From Hydrogenoanaerobacterium sp032017025 (lineage in GTDB: Bacteria; Bacillota; Clostridia; Oscillospirales; Ruminococcaceae): a stretch of DNA of 64,000 bases. How positions within the stretch are numbered: position 1 is the stretch's first letter; each line of letters opens with the position of its first letter. Made by a program: the position numbers and the translations under genes. A model generated the notes under the pieces. That model was given only the letters and a program-made list of their open reading frames with translations. It was not told the origin of the DNA and did no database searches. The DNA lies in NCBI RefSeq assembly GCF_032017025.1, contig NZ_DALZQO010000001.1, forward strand, positions 310,001-374,000, given 5' to 3'. Below are positions 25,917 to 34,078 of this stretch, piece after piece.

Positions 25917-27434
25917 CTAAATACCACGGTCTAAAATTTCGTAAATCTGTTTCATATCAAAGGCTTTGCGCACACCGTCGGCAAGCAGGTCGTATTGCTT
26001 TTGCTTGTAGCCGGCGAGGTCAACCGCCGTCACCTTGCTGTAATCGAGCCCTTTGGCTTTGTACAGCGATGACACCACCGCTTTCGCAACCTCTTCGCTA
26101 TCAAAGAAACCATGCATGTAGCTGCCGTAGATATTCCCGCAACATGCGCCATCGGTAAGTTCTACTGTTGTACCACCCACTGTGGTGACAGTGTTTAGCG
26201 CAGAATAGGTTTTCCCTTCGCTTGGTACGGTTCTGCCCATGTGGATTTCATAGCCCTCAAATGCAGCACCCGAAAGGTCACCCAATATACCCCCTACGCG
26301 GTTCACCGTACCCGAAGCCCGTGTGCGTGCCTTTTGCAGCTCAAAAACGGTGGTGACAGGCAGCAGACCAATGCCCGCCATACTGCCGCCATACTCAACG
26401 CTGTGCGGGTCGTGCAGCTCTTCACCAAGCATTTGGTAGCCGCCGCAGATGCCAAACACCGCACCGCCGCTTGCCGCGTGCTTTTTGATTTCGGCCTCCA
26501 GCCCGTTTTGGCGCAGCCAGAGCAAATCCTCCATCGTATTTTTGGTGCCCGGCAGCAGAATAAGGTCGGGCTTGCCAAGCTGTGCCACCGTGGTGACATA
26601 GCGCAGCGAAACACCCGGTATATATTCGAGCGCGTTAAAATCGGTGGCGTTAGAGATACGCGGCAGACGGATGACCGCGATTTCCACCTCGCCTGCAACA
26701 TTACTACGCAAAAAGCGATCGGAAAGGCTGTCCTCATCGTCGATATCAAGATGCATGTAAGGCACTACGCCCAGCACCGGGGTGTAGGTAATATCTTCAA
26801 GCATTTTAAGCCCCGGGCGCAAAATCTCTTTATCACCGCGAAACTTATTGATGATGGTGCCCTTTACCATGGCTCGCTCGTCATCGTCTAGCAGCAGCAA
26901 AGTACCTGCCAGTGCTGCAAACACGCCACCGCGGTCAATATCCCCGCAAAGCAGCACAGGTGCCTTTGCCAACTTTGCCATACCCATGTTGACAATATCA
27001 TTCTCTTTTAAGTTGATTTCGGCGGGGCTGCCGGCACCCTCCAGCACGATAATATCATGCTGCGCCGCGAGCTCATCGTACGCCTTCTTAATGTGCGGGA
27101 TAAGCTCAAGCTTGCGGCGGTAGTACTCTACCGCACTCATATTTCCCCACACCTCGCCATTTACAATCACCTGCGAGCCGGTATCGTTTGTGGGTTTGAG
27201 CAGAATGGGGTTCATCCTTACATTTGGCTCAATGCCCGCTGCCTCCGCCTGCATCACCTGCGCCCTGCCCATCTCCAGCCCATCGGCGGTGATAAACGAG
27301 TTGAGCGCCATGTTCTGCGATTTAAAGGGCGCAACGGTATAGCCATCCTGCTTAAAAATGCGGCAGAGTGCCGCTGTCAGCAGGCTTTTGCCCGCGTTTG
27401 AAGTCGTCCCTTGTACCATGATTGCCTTTGCCAT
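25917..27434 (-). CDS. cbiP: Cobyric acid synthase CbiP/CobQ
   Basis: 505 residues. The P-loop variant MVQGTTSNAGKSLL lies at the N-terminus, then a C-terminal glutamine amidotransferase domain with the nucleophile Cys in GGAVFGICGGYQMLG. It amidates side chains b, d, e and g of adenosylcobyrinate diamide using Gln and ATP. The ATG is preceded by GAAAGGA, which lies inside the coding region of the preceding ApgM-like gene: the genes overlap by 83 bases in different frames. Confidence 0.96.
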   Translation of the reverse strand: MAKAIMVQGTTSNAGKSLLTAALCRIFKQDGYTVAPFKSQNMALNSFITADGLEMGRAQVMQAEAAGIEPNVRMNPILLKPTNDTGSQVIVNGEVWGNMSAVEYYRRKLELIPHIKKAYDELAAQHDIIVLEGAGSPAEINLKENDIVNMGMAKLAKAPVLLCGDIDRGGVFAALAGTLLLLDDDERAMVKGTIINKFRGDKEILRPGLKMLEDITYTPVLGVVPYMHLDIDDEDSLSDRFLRSNVAGEVEIAVIRLPRISNATDFNALEYIPGVSLRYVTTVAQLGKPDLILLPGTKNTMEDLLWLRQNGLEAEIKKHAASGGAVFGICGGYQMLGEELHDPHSVEYGGSMAGIGLLPVTTVFELQKARTRASGTVNRVGGILGDLSGAAFEGYEIHMGRTVPSEGKTYSALNTVTTVGGTTVELTDGACCGNIYGSYMHGFFDSEEVAKAVVSSLYKAKGLDYSKVTAVDLAGYKQKQYDLLADGVRKAFDMKQIYEILDRGI

Positions 27435-28551
27435 AGTAAATCAATCCTTTCAGGAGCGAAATTGCCTCTAAACCATTGTATGTGCCGAGATTTGCGTGCA
27501 TAGCACCGGTATTGCTGTATAGGATAAACGGCTGCGGATCACCGTGGTGCTGCCCAGTTGATGAGAGCGTAGAATGGTCGGAGCAGACCAGAAATGCGGT
27601 ATTCTGCGGTGCATGTGTAAGCAAAGGCGCAATCAGCTGTGCGTCAATGCGAGAAAGAAATTCGGCCTTGCCCTGCGCATCACGCCGGTGGGAAAGCTCA
27701 TCGGTACCATTGATATGCACCAGTACAAGATCGTGTCTTTCTAAGAGCGAAAGTGCTGCCTGCGCCTTTGCACCGAGGTCGGTATCTGCATCGGCAGTAG
27801 CACCCTGCGGTGTTTCTACCGGCAGCCCCATAGCCAATGCAATGCCCCGTACAATTTCGGTGGCGCATACAGCAGCAGCCGAAATGCCATGCAGGCTGCT
27901 GAATTCAGGCAGCTCCTGCCTTACCGCCACATCCCACGGCAGCAGCATCTGCGTACATTCGGTGTGGGTATCTTTCCGGCGGGTTTGCCACGCAAATTCA
28001 CGTAAGCTTTGGGCAAACTGGTTGCCCGTAGGCAACAGACTGTCAACCGGCTTACCCAGGTGTTCATGTGGCGGGTAGGTATGAATGCCCATCAGCTGCT
28101 GTGCCCCTCCCCCCAGCACAAGCAGATTTTTATACCCGCACATGGGGTGCAGGCGAAAGTTTTGCTCTGCTGCCTGTTGGCAATATTCTTTCATTTGTAT
28201 AGCCGAGAGCCCTGTAGCACAGGAGCTTTGCAGTATGCCATTCGAATCGACCGAAACCAAATTGCAGCGGCAAACCGCGTCATCTTGCTCCACCGAAACA
28301 CCTGCGGAAAGTGCCTCCATATAAGCCCTACCGGCAGGCAACTTGTTAGGCGGAACCCCTAACAGCGTTGCTATACAGGTGAGGCTGTCTACCGAAAAGC
28401 CCTGCGGCGCGGTGAGAAATGCACCGTAAGCCCCGTCGCGCTTCATCTGCCGCAGGTATGGGCAATCCGCCGCCTCATAGGGTGTTTTTCCGCCAAGTGC
28501 CTTCGATGGCGCATCGGTAAGCCCATCCAGAATCAACAGTATCATGGGCAT
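27352..28551 (-). CDS. ApgM-like alkaline phosphatase superfamily protein in the B12 operon
   Basis: 399 residues resembling the archaeal-type cofactor-independent phosphoglycerate mutase. Expected metal and nucleophile sites are visible: LILDGLTD, FSVDSLTC (Ser), DELSHRRD and CSDHST...GQHHGDP. A housekeeping glycolytic role seems unlikely inside a cobalamin operon; an alternative is a phosphatase or phosphotransferase acting on alpha-ribazole phosphate or threonine phosphate, which is inference. The ATG overlaps the cobD stop, with GGAGG ten bases upstream. The normal family end would be near LIYYGK; here the frame runs 18 more residues into cbiP. Confidence 0.8.
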   Translation of the reverse strand: MPMILLILDGLTDAPSKALGGKTPYEAADCPYLRQMKRDGAYGAFLTAPQGFSVDSLTCIATLLGVPPNKLPAGRAYMEALSAGVSVEQDDAVCRCNLVSVDSNGILQSSCATGLSAIQMKEYCQQAAEQNFRLHPMCGYKNLLVLGGGAQQLMGIHTYPPHEHLGKPVDSLLPTGNQFAQSLREFAWQTRRKDTHTECTQMLLPWDVAVRQELPEFSSLHGISAAAVCATEIVRGIALAMGLPVETPQGATADADTDLGAKAQAALSLLERHDLVLVHINGTDELSHRRDAQGKAEFLSRIDAQLIAPLLTHAPQNTAFLVCSDHSTLSSTGQHHGDPQPFILYSNTGAMHANLGTYNGLEAISLLKGLIYYGKGNHGTRDDFKRGQKPADSGTLPHF

Positions 28552-29606
28552 AAAGCAACTTCCTCCATTGCGTGCAAAAGAGCGGTGTTATCCTCGTGCG
28601 ATTTTACTGCAATGCGGCAAAACTCGCCCGAAAGCCCCTTGAAATTCTCACAGTTTCGGATGAGATAGCCTTTTACCTCCAGACGTTCACGCAGGCGGCT
28701 GACATGCGGGCGAAAAAAGATGTAGTTGGCGTGCGAGCCGTAAACCTTGCAGCCCAGCGCTGCAAGCCTGGCCTTTAGGTACGCGCGCTCTTCTGCAACA
28801 ATCAGTTTGGTGCGGGCCAGATATTCCCGCTCACGCAGCGCCTGAACGCCTGCTGCCTGTGCAAGGTTTGATACTGCCCATGTCGAACCGCAAAGGTACA
28901 TAGCGTCAAGCAGAGAACGGTTTCCGCATAGGCAGTATCCAAGGCGCAGCCCTGCCATCGCATACATCTTTGTAAATGCCCGCAGCAAAATAAGGTTGCT
29001 ATATTCCGGCAGAAATTCATTCATTACGTGGTTCTCAGGTTCATCTAGGAAGTCACAAAAACATTCATCAAGGGCAAGCAAGATATTATGTTCCCTGCAG
29101 TGCTGCAAAATTCTAGTGAGTAAAGCGCGCTGAACAGGCTGCCCAGTCGGGTTGTTGGGGTTGCAGAGGAATAAAAGCTGTACATCATCGGTGAGGTCAT
29201 CAAGAATGCGCTCGGTGAGTAGAAAATCCTCCTCTTCACAAAGCAGATGGTGCCGCACCTCACAGCCCGCCGCGGTAAGCGCCTGCTCGTATTCCTCAAA
29301 GGCCGGGGCGGTGACGACGGCGGTTTTGGGGCGCACCGCATAGACCAGACGGTAGATGAGATCGGAAGCGCCGTTGCCACAGAGAATGTACTCTCGCGGC
29401 AGCTTTTCGCTTTGTGCAATGGCTTCGGTGAGCTCACGGCAGAGTGGGTCGGGGTAGTTTGCACAGCCATCCAACGCGGCAATCACCGCATCTTTTACAC
29501 CTGCGGGCAGCCCCTGTGGGTTGATATTAGCCGAAAAATCCACCACGCCACCCGGGTGTTTTTCCTGATGGGAATAGATGTCACCGCCGTGGATGAGCTT
29601 AGTCAT
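28542..29606 (-). CDS. cobD: L-threonine-O-3-phosphate decarboxylase CobD
   Basis: 354 residues from ATG 29606 behind GGGAGG. A PLP fold-type I enzyme with HGGDIYSHQ, DFSANINPQG, CNPNNPTGQ, and the PLP Lys in LRAFTKMYAMAGLRLGY. It makes (R)-1-aminopropan-2-ol phosphate for the corrinoid linker. It lies between cbiB, which uses this product, and the ApgM-like gene it overlaps. Confidence 0.93.
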   Translation of the reverse strand: MTKLIHGGDIYSHQEKHPGGVVDFSANINPQGLPAGVKDAVIAALDGCANYPDPLCRELTEAIAQSEKLPREYILCGNGASDLIYRLVYAVRPKTAVVTAPAFEEYEQALTAAGCEVRHHLLCEEEDFLLTERILDDLTDDVQLLFLCNPNNPTGQPVQRALLTRILQHCREHNILLALDECFCDFLDEPENHVMNEFLPEYSNLILLRAFTKMYAMAGLRLGYCLCGNRSLLDAMYLCGSTWAVSNLAQAAGVQALREREYLARTKLIVAEERAYLKARLAALGCKVYGSHANYIFFRPHVSRLRERLEVKGYLIRNCENFKGLSGEFCRIAVKSHEDNTALLHAMEEVALCP

Positions 29607-29622
29607 AACGATACCTCCCAAA

Positions 29623-30591
29623 TTACAGTAAGCAGATAGCAGCAAGCTTTAATGCGGTACATACCGCGAGGGCAATAACAGCCGCACCGTACATCAAACG
29701 GTTGGCAGCGGGAATATCTTCGTACGAGACAGGGCGCAGGGCATCACCGATGGTGGGTTTGTGGCAGAGCTTACCGAAGTAGTACGCGTCACCTGCAAGC
29801 TGTATGCGCAACGCGCCCGCGCAAACGCTTTCGGTTTGGGCGCTGTTGGGGCTTGCGTGGTTGTAGCGGTCGCGCTGAAAAACTTTAACGGCATTTTTAG
29901 TATCAAAACGCAGCACAAACGCCGCCGCTATCATAAAACATGCCGACAGACGCGCGGGAATATAGTTAACTGCATCGTCAAGCCGGGCAGCAAACCACCC
30001 GAAATGCAGGTATCTTTCGTTTTTGTAGCCGAGCATCGAATCCATCGTGTTGATGCCCTTGTAAAAGAAGCCGAGCGGAGCACCCCCGATGGCCAAAAAC
30101 AGCAGCGGTGCTACAATGCCGTCCGAGGTGTTTTCGGCAACGGTTTCCACCGTGGCTTTTGCCACCTGAATGCCGGTGAGCTCGGCTGTGTCTCGCCCCA
30201 CTATCATGGAAACCGCAGTACGCGCAGCGGCAAGATCGCCTTTTTTCAGCTCGGCATAAACCTTCATGCTTTCGGTTTTGAGCGACTTGGTGGCGAGTAT
30301 TTGGTAGCACATCAGCGTCTCCAGCGCAAGGCGCAGGTAAGGGCTGATGGCATTCGCCGCTGCTAAAATTCCCAGCGGCACAAGAGTGGTAACAACAAGT
30401 ACAGTTAAAACGGTGGTGGTACCGCCGCGGCGCAGCGAGCTTTCATTGCTACCGATGCGGCGGCGGATAAAGCCCTCTGTCTTTTCAATTAAAATACCAA
30501 TCCATCGGACAGGGTGCGGCAGCCAGTGCGGGTCGCCAAAAATAAGATCGAGCACAAAGCCAAAACAAAGTGCTATGAGAGAAAGAGTCAT
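29623..30591 (-). CDS. cbiB: Adenosylcobinamide-phosphate synthase CbiB
   Basis: 322 residues with several membrane segments. FGDPHWLPHPVRWIG near the N-terminus and ENTSDGIVAPLLF are family hallmarks. It attaches the aminopropanol phosphate arm to cobyric acid at the membrane. Its start lies behind GAGGAA. The 132 bases upstream (30592-30723) are the longest gap inside the operon; I see no terminator or clear promoter there. Confidence 0.95.
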   Translation of the reverse strand: MTLSLIALCFGFVLDLIFGDPHWLPHPVRWIGILIEKTEGFIRRRIGSNESSLRRGGTTTVLTVLVVTTLVPLGILAAANAISPYLRLALETLMCYQILATKSLKTESMKVYAELKKGDLAAARTAVSMIVGRDTAELTGIQVAKATVETVAENTSDGIVAPLLFLAIGGAPLGFFYKGINTMDSMLGYKNERYLHFGWFAARLDDAVNYIPARLSACFMIAAAFVLRFDTKNAVKVFQRDRYNHASPNSAQTESVCAGALRIQLAGDAYYFGKLCHKPTIGDALRPVSYEDIPAANRLMYGAAVIALAVCTALKLAAICLL

Positions 30592-30723
30592 TTGCAGTTC
30601 CTCGCAATCTGTGCAATTTTGTCTAAAACAAAGTTGCCTGTTTGCCCAAAGGGCACGATTTATGAAATGGTCTGGAATGTCGGCTGTGCGACAGATGGGG
30701 CTAGTTTCGATTAAAGCAGAAAG

Positions 30724-31314
30724 CTATATTTCAGAAAGAAGGGTAAGAGTTTTTCGCATATACCAGCTATCGGCGCTGAATAAGTAACCGCGCCCGTTCG
30801 CCGCATGCCACTCGTAAAAGCTGCGGTGTGGCTCGGCATAAGCACTCAAAAGTGCCATTAGTACGCCGCCATGCGCTACAACGGCAATTTGATCGAAGCC
30901 GTTTTCTTTTGCATCTTTTAAAACCTGCCCCAGCGCGGCGCGGCAACGGATGAAAAAGTCTTTTTGCGGCTCCCCATTTGGAACGTTGCTTGCACCGGCA
31001 GTGTCAATCCAGCGGCGAAATGCGGGGATGTGCTGAAGCTCATCATAGGTTTTGTTTTCAAAGTTGCCGTAATACTGCTCGCGCAAATCCGTTACAATGG
31101 TATGCGGCACAGCGTGGTAGATCATATCGCCCGTTTGCAGGCAGCGCAGCATGGGGCTGACATAAACATGCTGCACCTGCGGATAGATACCTTGCTGCTT
31201 GAGGCCGAGCAGCTCCTCAATGCCGTTGGTACACAGCGGACCGTCGGTGGAGCCGACATAACGGCGCTGAACGTTACCTATGGTTTTGCCATGGCGGATA
31301 AACGCGATATTCAC
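30724..31314 (-). CDS. cobC: Histidine phosphatase, alpha-ribazole phosphatase-like
   Basis: 196 residues from GTG 31314, whose GTGA overlaps the previous stop. The RHG motif (FIRHGKTIGN) and the late VVAHGGVLMAL give the two catalytic His of the phosphoglycerate mutase-like branch. CobC removes phosphate from alpha-ribazole or adenosylcobalamin phosphate. The name rests on family plus position between the cobU paralogue and cbiB. It is one of two possible phosphatases in this operon. Confidence 0.82.
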   Translation of the reverse strand: MNIAFIRHGKTIGNVQRRYVGSTDGPLCTNGIEELLGLKQQGIYPQVQHVYVSPMLRCLQTGDMIYHAVPHTIVTDLREQYYGNFENKTYDELQHIPAFRRWIDTAGASNVPNGEPQKDFFIRCRAALGQVLKDAKENGFDQIAVVAHGGVLMALLSAYAEPHRSFYEWHAANGRGYLFSADSWYMRKTLTLLSEI

Positions 31315-31703
31315 ACGCTCTCCCCTTTCAAAACGGTGGCAATTCCGCAAAACACACGCTCCACAAGTGCTGCCTGGCCGACAAGCTTACAGCAAACCCT
31401 ACCCGTGACTTCGCGCCATTCGCGCTCGAAACGGTCGATAGGTACTATACCACAGCCAATTTCATCGGTGATGATAACCACATTGGGGTTATCTGCAAGC
31501 AGTGCATCCACATAGGCCTGTGGGTCGCTCCCTTGCCTAAGCAGTCGCTTTATCACAAGGTGCAAACTGTTGAGTATGATTATGTTTTTTGTATCCGAAA
31601 GGTCACAAGAGCCACCCTGCGTCACCTGCTCTTTGGGTATGTGCGTTTGCATCAGGGCATAATCCAACTTGCCCTGATGAGCCCCGCCGATAATCAGCCT
31701 CAT
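31311..31703 (-). CDS. Short CobU-like protein
   Basis: 130 residues, well below full CobU length. The C-terminal half (TDEIGCGIVPIDRFEREWREVTGRV) is clearly CobU-like. The N-terminus keeps a degenerate P-loop, GGAHQGKL, with Leu in place of Ser/Thr. The middle region with the guanylylated His is missing. A full-length CobU lies two genes upstream. It may be a kinase-only helper or a partner subunit; that is inference. It overlaps cobS by ATGA and is followed by the cobC-like gene. Confidence 0.78.
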   Translation of the reverse strand: MRLIIGGAHQGKLDYALMQTHIPKEQVTQGGSCDLSDTKNIIILNSLHLVIKRLLRQGSDPQAYVDALLADNPNVVIITDEIGCGIVPIDRFEREWREVTGRVCCKLVGQAALVERVFCGIATVLKGESV

Positions 31704-32470
31704 AGCATAAGCCCCCCTGTAGCAACCGTTGCAGCCAACATTGCAAGCTCACACAGGCATAAAAACCAGCCTGCAAGGTCACCTGTAATTCCGCCGAACA
31801 CACGGTATGAAACCACACGATAATAAAGAAATACCAATAATGCGGCAGCAGCCGTGGTACCTCCGACGATAGGGGAAATTGCTGCCATTGCCGCAATGCA
31901 CATGGAAATAAAAATAAGCATTACGATGCGGACGTTCTTTTTCTGCGCGCCGTCTGAAAACGCGGCAAGCAGCCCGCTACCCTTTGCGCAGCGAAAGCTG
32001 ACCACAGAAAGCCCGCTGAGAGAGCGCGATAGCACAGAGCCGATTGCGAGAATCAATAGCACTTTCGGGGTAAAGGTAAGCTCTGCCCAAAGAGCAAAAC
32101 TGAGCAGCAGATAGGCGGTGCAGCCCATTACACCGAATGCACCGATGTGCGGGTCGCTGAGTATTTCCAGCTTGCGCTCGGTGCTCTGGCGGGAGGATAA
32201 TGCATCTACCGTATCGCAAAAACCATCCAGATGGATACCCCCTGTGATGAGCAGCGGCAACAGTGTGCAAATGGCAGCGCGCAAAATAACCCCTGTGTGC
32301 AACAACCCTGTAAGCATTGCCCACAGGTAAAGCAAAGCACCCAAAACCGCACCGACCAGCGGAAAAAAGCACATGGCGTATTTCATATTCTCTTTATTCC
32401 AGTCGATACACGGCATTGGAATTTTTGAGTACATCGCAAAGGCGATAATACACGGCTGCAACAGCTTCAT
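31700..32470 (-). CDS. cobS: Adenosylcobinamide-GDP ribazoletransferase CobS
   Basis: 256 residues, about seven membrane segments. The catalytic metal motif is in GGIHLDGFCDTVDALSS, and SDPHIGAFGVMG follows. It joins GDP-activated cobinamide with alpha-ribazole (phosphate), the last assembly step, in the membrane. It overlaps cobU and the short cobU paralogue by four bases at each end. Confidence 0.96.
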   Translation of the reverse strand: MKLLQPCIIAFAMYSKIPMPCIDWNKENMKYAMCFFPLVGAVLGALLYLWAMLTGLLHTGVILRAAICTLLPLLITGGIHLDGFCDTVDALSSRQSTERKLEILSDPHIGAFGVMGCTAYLLLSFALWAELTFTPKVLLILAIGSVLSRSLSGLSVVSFRCAKGSGLLAAFSDGAQKKNVRIVMLIFISMCIAAMAAISPIVGGTTAAAALLVFLYYRVVSYRVFGGITGDLAGWFLCLCELAMLAATVATGGLML

Positions 32471-33006
32471 CTGCCTTCGCCCCCTTCATTTTTATGGTGC
32501 ACTTGGATGGTGTAAACAACCTCAATCACACGCTGGGCATGCTGCGCCAAGCAGCGGTTGAGGCAGCCGAGCAGCTGTAGATATTGCTGTGTGCTCTCGT
32601 CGTAGCACACACCGTCGCCGAACACCTCGTTCGATACAACAATGACATGCTCTGCCTGCCTGCACAGGTGCCGAACACCCGCAAGTATGGCTTGCTGAGC
32701 CTGCGCCCCCGCGCCCGCCTCGCTGTAAAACTCGTTAGCGGCAAGGTTCGACAGGCACTCAAGCAGCACTGTTGCACCCGGCTCTACCACAACTGCTGAG
32801 AGGTTGGTGTAGCATTCAATGGTTTCAAAACCTTTGTGGGCACGCATTTCGCGGTGGCGCGCAACACGGGCTTCAAACTCGGCATCGCCTGTACCCATAG
32901 GCTGCATGGTGGCGATGTAATAGCGTTTGCCCCCACCGGCTATTGCCAGCCCCTCGGCATATTCACTTTTTCCGCTTGCAGAGCCGCCTGTCACCAGCGT
33001 AAGCAT
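32467..33006 (-). CDS. cobU: Adenosylcobinamide kinase/guanylyltransferase CobU
   Basis: 179 residues from ATG 33006. P-loop GGSASGKSEYAE, then the ARVARHREMR stretch with the His that takes GMP, and VSNEVFGDGV. It phosphorylates adenosylcobinamide and transfers GMP. The C-terminal part (CYDESTQQYLQLLG...) departs from the usual GIVPENxxAR pattern, which is instead kept by the short paralogue. Confidence 0.88.
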   Translation of the reverse strand: MLTLVTGGSASGKSEYAEGLAIAGGGKRYYIATMQPMGTGDAEFEARVARHREMRAHKGFETIECYTNLSAVVVEPGATVLLECLSNLAANEFYSEAGAGAQAQQAILAGVRHLCRQAEHVIVVSNEVFGDGVCYDESTQQYLQLLGCLNRCLAQHAQRVIEVVYTIQVHHKNEGGEGR

Positions 33007-33019
33007 AAATCCACCGCCT

Positions 33020-34078
33020 TTACTCCAGAGGCTGATAATCCTCAATTTCTATTTCAGAAAAGGTGCTCATATCGTTGTACACCTGGCATGCCATGTTTAA
33101 AATGGGTATAGCCGCAACCGCACCTGTTCCCTCGCCAAGGCACATATTGCAGGTAAGAAACGGCTGCAGGTTAAGCTCATGCATCAGCAGCTTGCCAGCC
33201 GGCTCGTTTGAGACATGCGAGGGTAGCATATAGCCCGCCGCATGGGGGCAAAGGCGTATTGCACACAATGCCGCAACCGACGAAATAAAGCCGTCGATGA
33301 GCACCGGAAGCTGCATCACCGCACCGCCTAGAAATACGCCGATCAGGCCCGCGATATCAAAACCGCCTACCTTGGAAACGGTATCCAGTACATCGTCGGG
33401 ATCGGGGTTGTTCGTTGCAATGGCGCGCCGGATGACCGCTATTTTACGCTTTACCCCTTCGCTGGAAAGCCCTGCGCCGCGGCCGGTAACGTCGCTGACG
33501 CTTTTATGTAACAGAACAGCCGTAACGGCACTGCTGGTGGTGGTGTTGCCAATGCCCATCTCACCGGTTGCAAACAGGTCAAAGCCTTGCTCTGCCAGTT
33601 GGATGACGGTGTTGATTCCCACCTCGATTGCAGCAACCGCCTGCTCACGGGTCATGGCAGGCTCCAACGCCATATTTTTGGTGCCGTAAGCTATTTTTTT
33701 AACCAACAGTCCCTGCGCATCCACATCACGCGCAACTCCAATATCGACAGGTACAACCTTAGCCCCCGCCACCTGTGCCATACGGCATACACTGGTAGCA
33801 CCCGTCGTAAAGTTTTTGGTGACGACAGCAGTTACCTCCTGCGAGGTTTGGGTTACGCCCTCGGCAACCACGCCGTTATCGGCACACATCACCACAACAC
33901 AGGGTTTGGTGATTTTAACATTTCTGCCGTGCTTCATACCGGCAAGCATGGTCACTGTGTCCTCCAAAAGCCCAAGGCTTTGCAGGGGCTTTGCAATGCT
34001 GTTCCAGCGCCGCTGCGCAAGCATTTGCGCAGTTTGGTCGGTTGGCTGAATTTGAGAGAGTGCTTCTTTCAGGGTCAT
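33020..34078 (-). CDS. cobT: Nicotinate-nucleotide-dimethylbenzimidazole phosphoribosyltransferase CobT
   Basis: 352 residues, standard length. VVMCADNGVVAEGVTQTSQEVTA, the FDLFATGEMGIGNTTTSSA block and the C-terminal EGTGAV with the catalytic Glu region are present. It activates the lower-ligand base as alpha-ribazole phosphate. No gene for making dimethylbenzimidazole (bluB or bza) is in the window, so the base may be imported or differ. It overlaps cbiA by ATGA. Confidence 0.96.
   Translation of the reverse strand: MTLKEALSQIQPTDQTAQMLAQRRWNSIAKPLQSLGLLEDTVTMLAGMKHGRNVKITKPCVVVMCADNGVVAEGVTQTSQEVTAVVTKNFTTGATSVCRMAQVAGAKVVPVDIGVARDVDAQGLLVKKIAYGTKNMALEPAMTREQAVAAIEVGINTVIQLAEQGFDLFATGEMGIGNTTTSSAVTAVLLHKSVSDVTGRGAGLSSEGVKRKIAVIRRAIATNNPDPDDVLDTVSKVGGFDIAGLIGVFLGGAVMQLPVLIDGFISSVAALCAIRLCPHAAGYMLPSHVSNEPAGKLLMHELNLQPFLTCNMCLGEGTGAVAAIPILNMACQVYNDMSTFSEIEIEDYQPLE

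Noticed and set aside
30592..30723. Possible internal promoter or terminator before cbiB
   Set aside because: No consensus boxes or T-tailed hairpin were seen, so the operon is treated as continuous.
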